From JABCYV01 sp963696025 (GTDB taxonomy: Bacteria; Acidobacteriota; Terriglobia; Terriglobales; Acidobacteriaceae): 64,000 bases of DNA. The stretch covers positions 124,001 through 188,000 of the forward strand of contig CAVOII010000010.1 of NCBI GenBank assembly GCA_963696025.1, read 5' to 3'. The translations under genes and the position numbers were made by a program. Of this stretch, positions 1-9,283 are shown one piece after another (the stretch's first letter is position 1; every line of letters starts with the position of its first letter). The notes below the pieces were generated by a model that worked only from the letters and a program-made list of their open reading frames with translations, did no database searches and was not told the origin of the DNA.

Positions 1-473
1 GATAGCTGCTTGGGCAGATGGTTGACCCGTTCCTCCAGACCGACCAGTTTCAAGGCCGTCATGACGTGATCACGCCGCTGCTGCGTGCTGAGCTTAGTTA
101 GCAACAACGGCAGCTCGACGTTCTCAAACGCAGTGAGCACGGGAATCAGGTTGAACGTCTGGAATACATAGCCGATGTGCTCGTTGCGCCAATGGGCTGA
201 TTGGGCATCGCCAAGGCGAAAAATGTTCTCGCCGAGAACCAGCAACTCTCCCGCGGTTGGCCGGTCGATGGCCGCGATCATATTCAGCAACGTGGTCTTG
301 CCTGAGCCGGACGGACCCATCAAGGCGAGGAATTCGCCTCCGGCAATCTCGATGGACACGTCGTCCAGCGCCTTGACCTCAAAGGCGTCGCGCTTGAATA
401 CCTTGTTGACGTTGCGAGCCTGGACGACTTTGGTTTGAGTGGCGGTCTTAGGAAAAGTTGTAGCAGTGCTCAT
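1..473 (-). CDS. ABC transporter ATP-binding protein, LolD/MacB type (partial, cut by left edge)
   Basis: Cytoplasmic ATPase of an export-type ABC transporter. About 157 N-terminal residues are visible. The Walker A motif GPSGSGKTT lies at about residues 53-61 and the Q-loop region reads YVFQTFNLIPVLTAFENVELP, the pattern of the LolD/MacB family. The window ends just where the LSGGQ signature would begin, so Walker B is not seen. The ATG (473-471) overlaps the stop of the upstream membrane-fusion gene in an ATGA arrangement, which suggests translational coupling. It is the last visible gene of a minus-strand operon with two permeases and an adaptor. The substrate cannot be told from sequence. 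Confidence 0.93.
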   Translation of the reverse strand, partial: MSTATTFPKTATQTKVVQARNVNKVFKRDAFEVKALDDVSIEIAGGEFLALMGPSGSGKTTLLNMIAAIDRPTAGELLVLGENIFRLGDAQSAHWRNEHIGYVFQTFNLIPVLTAFENVELPLLLTKLSTQQRRDHVMTALKLVGLEERVNHLPKQL

Positions 474-1837
474 GATTGTCCCTTAATCTTGATTTTGTCT
501 CCGTCTTTCAAATCTTGCGGCGCCGTTGTAATCACGTTCTCGCCGCCATTAAGACCTTGCACCAGCAGTCCGCCGCTGCGTTGCGCCAAGATTTGTACCT
601 CACGCATTAGCGCCTTGCCGTTGAAGGCCAGGAAAACAACTTTCTTGCCGTCGTGCTCGCGGACTGCGGCGGTAGGCACCAAAACCCCCGAGGGCTGCGA
701 GCTCGCAGTCTTATTTTCGCTAGCCAGGAACTTCACTGTGGCATTCATGTCCGGACGGAGGTGCTCGTCCGGGTTTAGAACCTGCACTTTCACTTGTACC
801 GTGGCCTTGGCCCGATTGGCTTGGGGAGAGATTTCAGCGATCATGCCATCCCACGTACGGTCGGGGTACGCATCCACGGTTATGACTCCTTTTTGCTTGG
901 GACCAAGCTTGGCGAAATCGTCTTGCGCGATATCGAGTTCTACCTGGAGATCGTTGAGATCGGCCTCGGAGACAACCAAGCCTTGCGGACCGCCCTCTGC
1001 CGTGCTGGCAAATCCCGAAGTTACGAGCTCCCCTTTTTCGGCGGCCCGCTCCAGAATTGTGCCCGTCACCGGCGCGCGGATCACCGTAGCGTCGAGCAAA
1101 GACTTAGCATAGTCCGCCTGGCCCTGAGCCTGCTCAAGAGCGCCGCGGGCGCGGGCGATCTCCTCTCTCCGCGGACCAATCTTGGCAAGCTGAAATCCTC
1201 TCTCCAGCGAGTTTACGCGCTGCTGATCGGCCTCAAACTTTGCGCTCGCGTCATCCAAGGCTTGCTTTGAAAGCACGCCCTGGGAGGTCAGCCCGCGAGT
1301 GCGATCCAAAACGATCTTGTCGTTGGCCAGCGTGGCTCGAGCCTCATTGAGATTATGCTCAGATTGCTGGACTTCCTCGGGCCGCGATCCGTTTTGCAAC
1401 TCCTCGAGGTAAGCCCGCGCGTTGTCGGCAGCGCCCTTCGCCTGTTCGTATTGGGCGCGGAATTCATCATCTTCGAGGCGCACCAGGATCTGGCCTTCTT
1501 TGACCTTGTCGCCCTTTTCCACGCCGATCCACTTCACCCGGCCCGTCACTTTTGAATTCAGGTTGATCTTGTGATGAGCGACAATGTAGCCGCTGGCGGA
1601 GAGAACGATTCCACCCACATCGCTGTTCTGCGCCGACGCGCGAACCACTTCCACTTCCGCCGCATCCTTGCCGAACAGCCGGTAGGCAATCGCGACTACA
1701 CCCAGCAGTACCAGCACTGCGATGCCAGTGGTAATGTATCGGCGAGCCCAGACCGGAGGCTCACCTTCGCCGCTCGAACGCGCGGTGCGATCAATCCGCA
1801 GGCTGCGCAGGTCTTCGTGTTTTGCGTCAATCGGCAT
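470..1837 (-). CDS. HlyD/MacA-like periplasmic adaptor (membrane-fusion) subunit
   Basis: A 455-residue adaptor that would bridge the inner-membrane ABC permeases to an outer-membrane exit duct. It has a cytoplasmic N-terminus, one membrane segment at about residues 33-52, a lipoyl-like half (SGYIVAHHKINLNSKVTGRV), a long Glu/Ala/Gln-rich coiled-coil hairpin at about 120-235, the second lipoyl half with APVTGTILE, and a beta-barrel/membrane-proximal part with VLVPTAAV. This order is standard for the HlyD/MacA family. It lies 9 bases after permease 1847-3010 and overlaps the ATPase gene by 4 bases. Drug, peptide or lipid export are all possible. Confidence 0.92.
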   Translation of the reverse strand: MPIDAKHEDLRSLRIDRTARSSGEGEPPVWARRYITTGIAVLVLLGVVAIAYRLFGKDAAEVEVVRASAQNSDVGGIVLSASGYIVAHHKINLNSKVTGRVKWIGVEKGDKVKEGQILVRLEDDEFRAQYEQAKGAADNARAYLEELQNGSRPEEVQQSEHNLNEARATLANDKIVLDRTRGLTSQGVLSKQALDDASAKFEADQQRVNSLERGFQLAKIGPRREEIARARGALEQAQGQADYAKSLLDATVIRAPVTGTILERAAEKGELVTSGFASTAEGGPQGLVVSEADLNDLQVELDIAQDDFAKLGPKQKGVITVDAYPDRTWDGMIAEISPQANRAKATVQVKVQVLNPDEHLRPDMNATVKFLASENKTASSQPSGVLVPTAAVREHDGKKVVFLAFNGKALMREVQILAQRSGGLLVQGLNGGENVITTAPQDLKDGDKIKIKGQS

Positions 1838-1846
1838 TATGATTGC

Positions 1847-3010
1847 TTAATCTCGAAGCGCATTCAAAATATCCTGGCGTGAGGCGTGCCACGCAGGAGC
1901 GAACCCGCCAACCAATCCCATGATGATGGCAAACGCGACGGCGCTTGCCACTACCGCCGGCGTCATCTGCAGGCTGAACACGACCTCGCTGAAGGTCACC
2001 TGGTTCTGGGTTCCGGTAGTCATACCGTTGAAGGGCAACATCAAAATAATGCCGATCGTTGCTCCCAGCAGGGACAATAGCAGGGATTCGAGGACGAACG
2101 AAGTGAGAATGCTGGGACGCGAAAACCCGATCACACGCAAGGTGGCAATCTCGCGCCCACGATAGGCCACAGCAGCGTACATGGTGTTGGCAGCGGCGAA
2201 GCAGGAGCCCACGGCCATGATGAAAGCCACAATCCAACCTACGATCTTGATAGGAGCCCCAGACTTGGTTTGCGAGGCATAGTAGTCGGGTTCGAGCAGA
2301 CCATTGAGTTCCAGCCGCTGGTCGTCATTGGCGCGGTTTTTCAGCGCCTGGGCCGCAGCCGGATCGGTTGCTCGCAGCAAAACCGAGGAGTACACGGTAC
2401 GCTCGAAATCGGTAACCAACTGATTGATGTCGCCCCAGATTTCGGAATCATGCGCCGTGCCACTGCCGTCGAAGATACCTACGATCGGCCAATCGCCTTT
2501 GCCGATGTGCACCGAGTCGCCCAGGTTCGCGTGCTCAAAGCGTTTGTTGATGGAACTGCTGACCACCACTTCCCGCTGCCCGGGCGTGAACCAGCGCCCG
2601 GCGGTGAGGTGGATCTGCGGCCGCATCTCAATTCCAAGCGGAGTTAGGAAGCGCGTGGTGACGTTAGTTTCTCCCGTACCGCCCTTGCGCGGCATGACGA
2701 CTACGAGAATGTCTTCGCCTGAAACCAGAGGCTCGCCTTTGCTGTTCTTGGCCACGCCTGGCAAATCTTTCAAGACCTGCATGGCATCTCGCGATACTCC
2801 ACCGGCCGCCAGTTCCGAGTCCGACCCCTTGCGCAACATCAACACATTCAGGGGATCACCGGTAGTGGCGAAGGCGCGCCCCAAGCCCGCTAACAGCGCC
2901 ATGATGAAAACCGCAGTGGCAACCGTCAGCGCGATGCCGAGGGCAGTCATAATGGTGAGACTCTTGCGCAGCCGCAGATTGCGCACGTTATAGCTAAGAG
3001 GAATTGCCAT
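1847..3010 (-). CDS. ABC transporter permease, FtsX/MacB-like
   Basis: A 387-residue inner-membrane permease of the FtsX/MacB type. One N-terminal membrane segment (about residues 20-45) is followed by a large extracytoplasmic domain and three C-terminal membrane segments (about 258-280, 305-335 and 350-375). The C-terminus carries the typical FtsX pattern (GREIATLRVIGFSR, then a terminal ASRQDILNALRD). It is the second of two paralogous permeases in the operon, 75 bases after the stop of permease 3086-4228. The pair probably forms a heterodimer with the ATPase at the left edge. Confidence 0.92.
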   Translation of the reverse strand: MAIPLSYNVRNLRLRKSLTIMTALGIALTVATAVFIMALLAGLGRAFATTGDPLNVLMLRKGSDSELAAGGVSRDAMQVLKDLPGVAKNSKGEPLVSGEDILVVVMPRKGGTGETNVTTRFLTPLGIEMRPQIHLTAGRWFTPGQREVVVSSSINKRFEHANLGDSVHIGKGDWPIVGIFDGSGTAHDSEIWGDINQLVTDFERTVYSSVLLRATDPAAAQALKNRANDDQRLELNGLLEPDYYASQTKSGAPIKIVGWIVAFIMAVGSCFAAANTMYAAVAYRGREIATLRVIGFSRPSILTSFVLESLLLSLLGATIGIILMLPFNGMTTGTQNQVTFSEVVFSLQMTPAVVASAVAFAIIMGLVGGFAPAWHASRQDILNALRD

Positions 3011-3085
3011 TTAGATTTCTTCCTTCAAAAACGCTAGCTTAGTAAGTCCTTTGCGTAACTTCGTGTCCCTGGTGGTTAATGCCCT

Positions 3086-4228
3086 TCAGCCGATATGACG
3101 CAAGCCGTCGACAATGTTGACCTTGGACGCGTGATAGGACGGTATGAACGAGCTGGCGAATCCCACCACGGCCGCGATCACCAGTGCCGCTGCAATGGTG
3201 ATCGCCGTGACCTTCATGCCGGTGAACAATCCGCCTTGGCTTGCCATCGCAGTGACGACGAAGTAGCAGAGCAGCGATCCAATCAGTCCTCCCACCAGTG
3301 CCAGCGAAACCGCCTCGCCAACGAATAATCCCAGAATGCTGTTGCGGGTAAAGCCTAGCGTCTTCAGCACTGCAACTTCCCGTGTGCGCTCGCGAATCGA
3401 CATCGCCATGGTGTTTGCCGATACCAACAGAATGGTAAATACCACCGCCAGGCAAATGCTCATGATAAAGGCTTTGATGTTACCCAGCATCCCAATGAAG
3501 CCCAACTGGAAAGCGTGTTCACTTTCGCTCTTGGTGGGGCGATCGGCGTTGCGAAATTCCTCGTCAATGGCCTGTGCCACTCGGGTAACAGAGTCGGGTG
3601 AGTCAGCCAGAACCGCAAAGAAGCCCTCCGATCCTTTGAGTCGCGGAAAGCCTTCGTCGATATAGTCTTTGTTGAAGTAAATTGCCTGCGTCGGATCCGG
3701 CGGCGTGAATATTCCCCGGACAGTCAATTCCAGGTTAACCGGGAAAATCTTCCCCGTAATATTCAGCCGGTCGCCGATCTTCCAGCCGAATTTCTTGGCC
3801 AATCCCACATCCACGATGGCGCCGGCGCGATCGTGCTGCCAGGCGTCGAGTTGGTCGGCGGATATCTTGAACTCCGGATACACCTTTAACAACTCTTGCG
3901 GATCGGTGCCAAACTGGGCGAAGTAGTGCTCCGGCTTGTCGTCCATGTATTGCCCGCCAAACCATTGCTGATTCACTACTTCCTTCACGCCAGGGATGGC
4001 TTGGATCTTTTGCCGGTAATAGCTGGGCAAATTGAACACCAGCGATACCTTGTGGCGAACGATCAGGCGCTGTGCCGACTGTTCACTTGGCTTGCTGTTA
4101 TAAAAGCTGCGCCAAATAGTTATAAGGAAGGTGAGCAACAACAGCGAGCCGCCAATGCTCAGGACGGTCAAAATACTGCGGCGCTTGTTACGAAATGCAT
4201 TCTTTCTGACAAAGCTGCTCAAAGTCAT
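3086..4228 (-). CDS. ABC transporter permease, FtsX/MacB-like (first gene of operon)
   Basis: A 380-residue permease with the same layout as its downstream paralogue: an N-terminal membrane segment (about residues 20-38), a periplasmic domain, and three C-terminal membrane segments with REVAVLKTLGFTRNS between them. The open frame extends upstream to 4279, but the ATG at 4228 is chosen because a GGAG Shine-Dalgarno lies about 9 bases before it and the protein then begins MTLSSFVRKNAFRNKRRS, the usual family N-terminus. It heads the export operon. No regulatory site was identified in front of it. Confidence 0.9.
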   Translation of the reverse strand: MTLSSFVRKNAFRNKRRSILTVLSIGGSLLLLTFLITIWRSFYNSKPSEQSAQRLIVRHKVSLVFNLPSYYRQKIQAIPGVKEVVNQQWFGGQYMDDKPEHYFAQFGTDPQELLKVYPEFKISADQLDAWQHDRAGAIVDVGLAKKFGWKIGDRLNITGKIFPVNLELTVRGIFTPPDPTQAIYFNKDYIDEGFPRLKGSEGFFAVLADSPDSVTRVAQAIDEEFRNADRPTKSESEHAFQLGFIGMLGNIKAFIMSICLAVVFTILLVSANTMAMSIRERTREVAVLKTLGFTRNSILGLFVGEAVSLALVGGLIGSLLCYFVVTAMASQGGLFTGMKVTAITIAAALVIAAVVGFASSFIPSYHASKVNIVDGLRHIG

Positions 4229-4737
4229 AATCGAACTCCGGGAGATACTTCTGGGTGACGCCGGCTGCGCACACCCCAAAACTTGCCTTCAGGATAGACG
4301 ATGAATCCGAGCCTCGACAACCCCACACGCCAAGTGTCCATCCACATTTGTGATGTGTGTTGTTCAGCCCGACAAATGCCTCTTACAAGGGACGACTGTG
4401 ACTGGAGATCGTTAGTAGCCTCCGGTCACAATTGCACCGCTAGATGGAATAACGGATCGGAGGGCCAGAAGGTTACGCCGACGGAAAGCTCCTTGGGAGG
4501 AGATAAAAATTCGACGCCTTTGGCTTTGAGCAATGGTTGACGATACTCCACCCAAACCTGACCGACTTCCTGGAGCTTCATGAGGACCGCTCCCTTGGCT
4601 GATTCTCGGGTACCTTCGTAACTCCCATCCATCGGTACGCCCGAGCTATTCTAAGCCTGCCTTTCCCCCAAGGATGGTGTCGGACGTCTTCGTGTTGGGA
4701 GACGGTCTGGTTCTTTGTCTGCCTGAGGCTAGGAGCA
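4229..4737. other. Divergent intergenic region between ABC operon and PEGA pseudokinase gene
   Basis: About 500 bases separate the divergent starts at 4228 (minus) and 4738 (plus). The only candidate gene is a 68-codon minus-strand frame (4426-4632), listed separately with low confidence. No clear operator, terminator or structured RNA was seen. A Shine-Dalgarno-like TAGGAG lies just before the ATG at 4738. Confidence 0.5.
4426..4632 (-). CDS. Possible small protein of unknown function
   Basis: A 68-codon minus-strand frame in an otherwise empty region. The protein would be soluble and ends VTFWPSDPLFHLAVQL. An internal ATG gives a shorter 51-residue form beginning MKLQEVGQVWVEYRQP. Alternating hydrophobic and charged residues and the length make it plausible as a small gene, but no family was recognised and no strong Shine-Dalgarno was seen. 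It could be a chance frame. Confidence 0.25.
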   Translation of the reverse strand: MDGSYEGTRESAKGAVLMKLQEVGQVWVEYRQPLLKAKGVEFLSPPKELSVGVTFWPSDPLFHLAVQL

Positions 4738-7392
4738 ATGTCGAACAAAATCGGTCGCTACGAAATACTCAGCGAAATCACGCACTCGGATATGGCATCT
4801 GTCCTCAAATGCTCTGATCCTGAGAATGGACAGACGGTGGTGCTGAAGACGATTAAGTTGGAGCTCCTGGGGGAACAGGCCGCCGCCGTGATGCAGCATA
4901 CCCTGGAAGAAGTAGAGCGCGGAAAGGTCCTCAACAGCCACAACGTTGCCCAGCTTTACGGAGCGGGAGAGATAGACGGTCAGTTCTGCGCCTCCATGGA
5001 GTACGTTCAAGGTAACAGCGTCGCCACCATGCTGGCTCGCAAAGAGGGATTTTCCATCTGGGACTTGCAGGACATTACGCGCCAGACCTGCCAGGGGTTG
5101 GACCATGCCCATGTCCGCAACGTGATGCACTACAGCCTGGAGCCCGCGAAAATTCTGGTGACCTGGGACGGCACGGTGAAAATCCTTGGTTTCGGCATCT
5201 CCACCATGGGCGCTTATGCCGCGCTGGTTCCGGGCAAGCCCACTGAAGTTCTACGCTACATGGCGCCCGAGCAGTTGCGCGGAGACTCAATCGATGCACG
5301 TTCCAACATCTTCAGCCTGGGTGCGATTCTCTACGAGATGGTTACGGAGCGGAAGGCTTTTGCCGGAGCAGACGGGGATGCCGTGCGGCAGCAAATCATG
5401 GAACAGACACCGCCCGCGCCTGAGAGCATCAATCGAAAGATTCATCCTGCGCTCAGCGAAGTGATCATGAAGGCGCTATCCAAGGCGTCCGACGAGCGAT
5501 ATCAGAGCGGACAGGAACTGGTAAATGAGCTGGAGAAGTGCAAGGAAAGCGCCACCAAAGCCGCCGCCAAGAAAGCAGCGCAGCCGGCTAAGGGATTGGC
5601 TACTCCGCAGAAGCGAAAGCCAGCGCCCGTGGCTGCTACTCCCGTTCCGGCGAAGTCAGCTGCAGTCAAACACGCTGTTTCCGCGTCTGCCAAAAGCATT
5701 GCTTCAGAAGTCGACGACGGGGCAGTGACTGAAGCCAAGTCTATTGAGTACAAGGGTGCTGAGACCAAGACCGTTGCCACCAAGACTGCAGAAAAAGGGG
5801 CTTCGGAGTTCGCGCCGTCATCCAAGCCGCAACCTTGGCCCGAGGAAATCCCGGCGACTCCACTCACTGATGCGCCGGCCCGTGAGACTCCAGCCGTGCA
5901 TCAGAAAGCTGCCGCGGCAGCGGCGGGCCGGTCCGGCGGAAGTTCGTCTTCCACGGTTACATCTCCCAAAAAGCTGATCTTAGATTCAAGCACAGAATTC
6001 GCCGACTCCTCTTCACAGGCTTCCGGCGAGGGAGTGGCAGAGATGGATGCTGTCATGTCGGCAGCGGGAGTGGTGGAATCTGAGGCCATCGAGCCGACTA
6101 TTAAAGTCGATCCGATGATGGACGAAAGCGGGCAAGACGCTGGCAAAGGCGGCCCGAGCTTTTCCGAAATCAACGAACTGCCGCCCATGAAAGAGATCTA
6201 CATCGCGCCGCCTCCGCATCCTCCGGTAGCGGAGCCCGTTCCCATGGAGCCAGCGCGCGCCACCGTCTTTCGCAACGCTCCGCCGGACAAGCCCAAAATA
6301 CAGCCACGCCAGGTGGCTCAGAAGGCTGTCAGAGAGATCAAGAAAACTCCGCCCAAACTCTTCCTGTATTCCATTGCGGGCGCGGTCGGCGTCATCCTTC
6401 TGGTCGTGGTTTACCTGGCTTTCCACATCCGTTCCGAAAATTCAGACGATGACAACGCGCCGGCACAATCTGCCGCCGCTACTGCGCCGGCACAGCCAGA
6501 ACCCTCTCAATCCCGGATTGCGGTGCCGTCGACCACCCAGGCTCCCGCTTCAGCTCCGGCGCAAGTGCGGCCGGTACAGCCGGAACCAATTGCGGAGCCA
6601 GCGCGGTCCATCTCCGTCAAAGCGAAATACAACAACAAAAAGAAGGGGAAGACGCCACCCCCGGCGGCAATTGCGGTCATCCCCGGTCAGTTGAGTATCA
6701 GCTCCACTCCTGCAGGCGCGGCTGTACAGGTTGATGGCCGCAATGATCCGAGCTGGGTCACACCCTTCAACCTGGCCGGCATGGCGCCGGGCCAGCATAA
6801 CGTGAGCATGAGCAAGCCAGGATATTCGACTGAGACTCGCACCATTGACGTAGCGTCCAATAGCAAGTCGTTTTTGGTAGTCCAGCTGGCACCCCTTACT
6901 GCCACGGTTGCTGTAAGCAGCGAGCCGGCGGGCGCCGCCATATTCCTCGATGGACACGACACCGGGCGAGTAACCCCGGCTCAGGTCTCAGTTGACAAAC
7001 CTGGAAGCCACACCCTGCTGGTGAGAAAGCAAGGCTACCTGGAGGAAACCACCACGGCGAATCTGCAAGCGGGCCAAGCCCTTCATTTCGCACCCACTCT
7101 ACGGGCACTTGGTGCTACGGATGACATCAAGATGGGGGGAAAGTTCAAAAAGCTCTTTGGCGGCGGGGACACGTCTGGCATGGGCGGTGTAAGTATCAAG
7201 ACCCAGCCCAAGGGCGCCCAGATTGCGATCAACAACCGCATGCTCGATAAAGCCTCACCCGTAGAATTCTTCTTGAACCCCGGAACGTATGTGGTCGACA
7301 TCACGTTATCAGGTTACAAAAACATTCATCGCGTGATCACCGTGGAAAAAGGCGGCAAGGTCGCCATCGACGAGACCATGCAACGCGAGTAA
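4738..7392 (+). CDS. Membrane-anchored protein with degenerate Ser/Thr kinase domain and three PEGA domains
   Basis: An 884-residue protein. Residues 8-270 align with bacterial Hanks-type kinases, including the VAIK lysine (K37), YMAPEQLRG and the DxxSxGxxLYEM region. The glycine-rich loop is replaced by THSDMA (15-20). The catalytic loop is HYSLEPAK (131-138), where HRDxKPxN is expected. The DFG motif is GFG (151-153). The catalytic Asp, Lys and Asn and the metal-binding Asp are therefore all absent, so it is most likely a pseudokinase. An Ala/Pro/Lys-rich linker follows, then one membrane segment at about 541-563 and a periplasmic part with three PEGA repeats (about 645-715, 718-790 and 815-884). 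It would bind or sense at the envelope and act by protein contact, which is inference. It is monocistronic. Confidence 0.93.
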   Translation: MSNKIGRYEILSEITHSDMASVLKCSDPENGQTVVLKTIKLELLGEQAAAVMQHTLEEVERGKVLNSHNVAQLYGAGEIDGQFCASMEYVQGNSVATMLARKEGFSIWDLQDITRQTCQGLDHAHVRNVMHYSLEPAKILVTWDGTVKILGFGISTMGAYAALVPGKPTEVLRYMAPEQLRGDSIDARSNIFSLGAILYEMVTERKAFAGADGDAVRQQIMEQTPPAPESINRKIHPALSEVIMKALSKASDERYQSGQELVNELEKCKESATKAAAKKAAQPAKGLATPQKRKPAPVAATPVPAKSAAVKHAVSASAKSIASEVDDGAVTEAKSIEYKGAETKTVATKTAEKGASEFAPSSKPQPWPEEIPATPLTDAPARETPAVHQKAAAAAAGRSGGSSSSTVTSPKKLILDSSTEFADSSSQASGEGVAEMDAVMSAAGVVESEAIEPTIKVDPMMDESGQDAGKGGPSFSEINELPPMKEIYIAPPPHPPVAEPVPMEPARATVFRNAPPDKPKIQPRQVAQKAVREIKKTPPKLFLYSIAGAVGVILLVVVYLAFHIRSENSDDDNAPAQSAAATAPAQPEPSQSRIAVPSTTQAPASAPAQVRPVQPEPIAEPARSISVKAKYNNKKKGKTPPPAAIAVIPGQLSISSTPAGAAVQVDGRNDPSWVTPFNLAGMAPGQHNVSMSKPGYSTETRTIDVASNSKSFLVVQLAPLTATVAVSSEPAGAAIFLDGHDTGRVTPAQVSVDKPGSHTLLVRKQGYLEETTTANLQAGQALHFAPTLRALGATDDIKMGGKFKKLFGGGDTSGMGGVSIKTQPKGAQIAINNRMLDKASPVEFFLNPGTYVVDITLSGYKNIHRVITVEKGGKVAIDETMQRE

Positions 7393-7547
7393 GCGTTGCT
7401 GATTTCTAAATGCTGCCCTGGCTCGCCAGGGACGATAGCTATTCCGTATCGTGTCCAGAATCATTTTTTGAGCGAGCCGATGTACAATGCCGCTCACTCA
7501 AGACACATGCCAGCCCACCATAACTTGATAATGGAAGGGATCGGGAG

Positions 7548-8267
7548 ATGAGAAAGAAGTTACTGGTATTTCTATTATTGATGGGGGGAGTTGAGTTATC
7601 CGCTCAAACCATTGTGCAACAGTTCGTATCCCTCACGCGCGCCGAGGCTCTGCAGCCACATATCGATATTTTGCCCACTCATGCTGGAAGTCTCATCATC
7701 GTGATGCCAGGGCCCCTTAACTCTGGGATTACCGTAGTGAGCGTTGAGGACAATGCCACCACTGGTAGCAGTACCTATAAGCAAGTTCCTGGCGCTGCCA
7801 GTTCTTCTACTGGCAGGAATTCGGCCCTTGATATTTGGTACTGTGAAAATTGCAATGCTGGCGCAACCGAGATCAAAATCAACTTGTCGGCTCCGGCCAA
7901 AGGCAGCATGAACGCTTTTCTTGAAGTTTCAAACATGGCGTTGTCCTCCGCCCTGGATGGCGGTGGGGTGAATCTAAGCAACGGAACTGGAAGCAGCGCA
8001 GGTTTGGAAGTTGGCCCCAGTATTACCAGCACAGCGAAGGATTTTGTTATTGCGCGTTACGTTTCGACCTTTACCAGCCCAACTGGTGTAACTCCCGCGG
8101 CATGGACCTATAAGAGTACTTATGTTTACATGCTAAACGGACCAGCGGGAACCTATCAACCAACCCTGACCGGGGCAAGTCCGGGGGCTAGTTTTTGTAT
8201 GAGCATGGCCGCTTTTAAAATTGGAACAACCGTCCCACGTTCAGGAGCAGGCGCAAGCAAACACTGA
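7548..8267 (+). CDS. Secreted protein of unknown function
   Basis: 239 residues. A clear signal peptide (MRKKLLVFLLLMGGVELSAQ, cleavage near residue 20) is followed by a Ser/Thr/Gly-rich, beta-strand-like chain with a CENC pair at about residues 98-101. This composition resembles extracellular beta-sandwich proteins. No catalytic motif or named family was recognised. The ATG follows a GGAAGGGA Shine-Dalgarno. It stands alone between the pseudokinase and the hydroxyacyl-CoA dehydrogenase. A lower GC content than its neighbours is likely but was not computed. Confidence 0.75.
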   Translation: MRKKLLVFLLLMGGVELSAQTIVQQFVSLTRAEALQPHIDILPTHAGSLIIVMPGPLNSGITVVSVEDNATTGSSTYKQVPGAASSSTGRNSALDIWYCENCNAGATEIKINLSAPAKGSMNAFLEVSNMALSSALDGGGVNLSNGTGSSAGLEVGPSITSTAKDFVIARYVSTFTSPTGVTPAAWTYKSTYVYMLNGPAGTYQPTLTGASPGASFCMSMAAFKIGTTVPRSGAGASKH

Positions 8268-8390
8268 AGCCGATAGCCGTTGCAACCGCAAAACGAAGGG
8301 CTGCTAACTAATACCGCCAAGACGTCCTTGCTTAACCTGTTAGACTTTGAGTTTTTCTAGCCATTGTTTTCCGCCTGCAGGGAGTTGTGC

Positions 8391-9239
8391 ATGGAAATCC
8401 AGCGCGTGGGTGTAGTGGGCGCCGGCACGATGGGGAACGGGATCGCTCATGTTTTTGCCCGCAGCGGCCACGCCGTTGTGCTATTCGACGTGGAGCAACA
8501 TTTGCTCGATCGAGGAATGGCAACGATCGGCAAAAATCTCGACCGCGAGGTTGCCAAGAATAAAATCACCGCGGAGGATAAAAGGGCTGCGCTGGACAGT
8601 ATTGAGCCAGTCTTGGACCGGGCAAAACTCGCGACCTGCGATTTCGTAGTGGAAGCAGCAACGGAAAAGTTTGCCATCAAAGCCGAAATATTCCGTGATC
8701 TCGACCGTATCTGCCGGCCGGAAATTATTTTGGCTTCTAACACTTCGTCGATCTCAATCACCAAACTGGCGGCACTGACCCAGCGGCCACAAAAAATCAT
8801 CGGAATGCACTTCTTCAATCCCGTTCCCGTGATGAAGCTGGTAGAAGTGGTCCGGGGCTTGACCACCTCGAATGAAACTTTCCAGACGGTGCGCGATCTG
8901 GCGCTGAAGCTGGAGAAAACGCCAGTCGCAGTTAACGATGCCCCCGGATTCATCTCTAACCGCGTCCTCATGCCGCTGCTGAACGAAGCCATGTACGCAG
9001 TGATGGAAGGCGTGGCCACCCCTGAGGCGGTGGACGAAGTCTTCAAGCTGGGCATGGCGCATCCCATGGGCCCGCTGTCCCTTGCGGATTTCATCGGCCT
9101 CGATGTCTGTCTGGATATCATGCGCGTTCTGCAGGATGGCTTCGGCGATCCCAAGTACCGGCCATGTCCGCTTCTGATCAGAATGGTGGACGCCGGATGG
9201 TTGGGAAAGAAGAGCGGACGGGGATTCTACAAGTATTGA
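8391..9239 (+). CDS. hbd: 3-hydroxyacyl-CoA (3-hydroxybutyryl-CoA) dehydrogenase
   Basis: A 282-residue cytoplasmic enzyme that oxidises 3-hydroxyacyl-CoA to 3-ketoacyl-CoA with NAD(P), or runs the reverse step in butyrate/PHB-type pathways. The N-terminal Rossmann motif is GVVGAGTMGNG. SNTSSISIT, then MHFFNPVPVMKLVEVV with the catalytic His, and the C-terminal all-helical domain (NDAPGFISNRVLMPLLNEA) match the family. The length equals the usual ~283 residues. The ATG at 8391 is preferred over the upstream in-frame start at 8364 because a GGGAG Shine-Dalgarno precedes it and the family begins here. No fatty-acid oxidation partner is adjacent. Confidence 0.95.
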   Translation: MEIQRVGVVGAGTMGNGIAHVFARSGHAVVLFDVEQHLLDRGMATIGKNLDREVAKNKITAEDKRAALDSIEPVLDRAKLATCDFVVEAATEKFAIKAEIFRDLDRICRPEIILASNTSSISITKLAALTQRPQKIIGMHFFNPVPVMKLVEVVRGLTTSNETFQTVRDLALKLEKTPVAVNDAPGFISNRVLMPLLNEAMYAVMEGVATPEAVDEVFKLGMAHPMGPLSLADFIGLDVCLDIMRVLQDGFGDPKYRPCPLLIRMVDAGWLGKKSGRGFYKY

Positions 9240-9283
9240 CTCTTCGTTGCAGTCTTACGGAATATTGTATCCTGTGCTTGCTG

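Noticed and set aside
435..1270. Long plus-strand frames opposite the membrane-fusion gene
   Set aside because: They lie entirely antisense to a convincing HlyD-family gene and encode no recognisable protein; GC-rich third positions explain them.
7415..7430. CCCTGG-CTCG-CCAGGG hairpin after the pseudokinase as terminator
   Set aside because: The stem is only 6 bp and no T-run follows on either strand.
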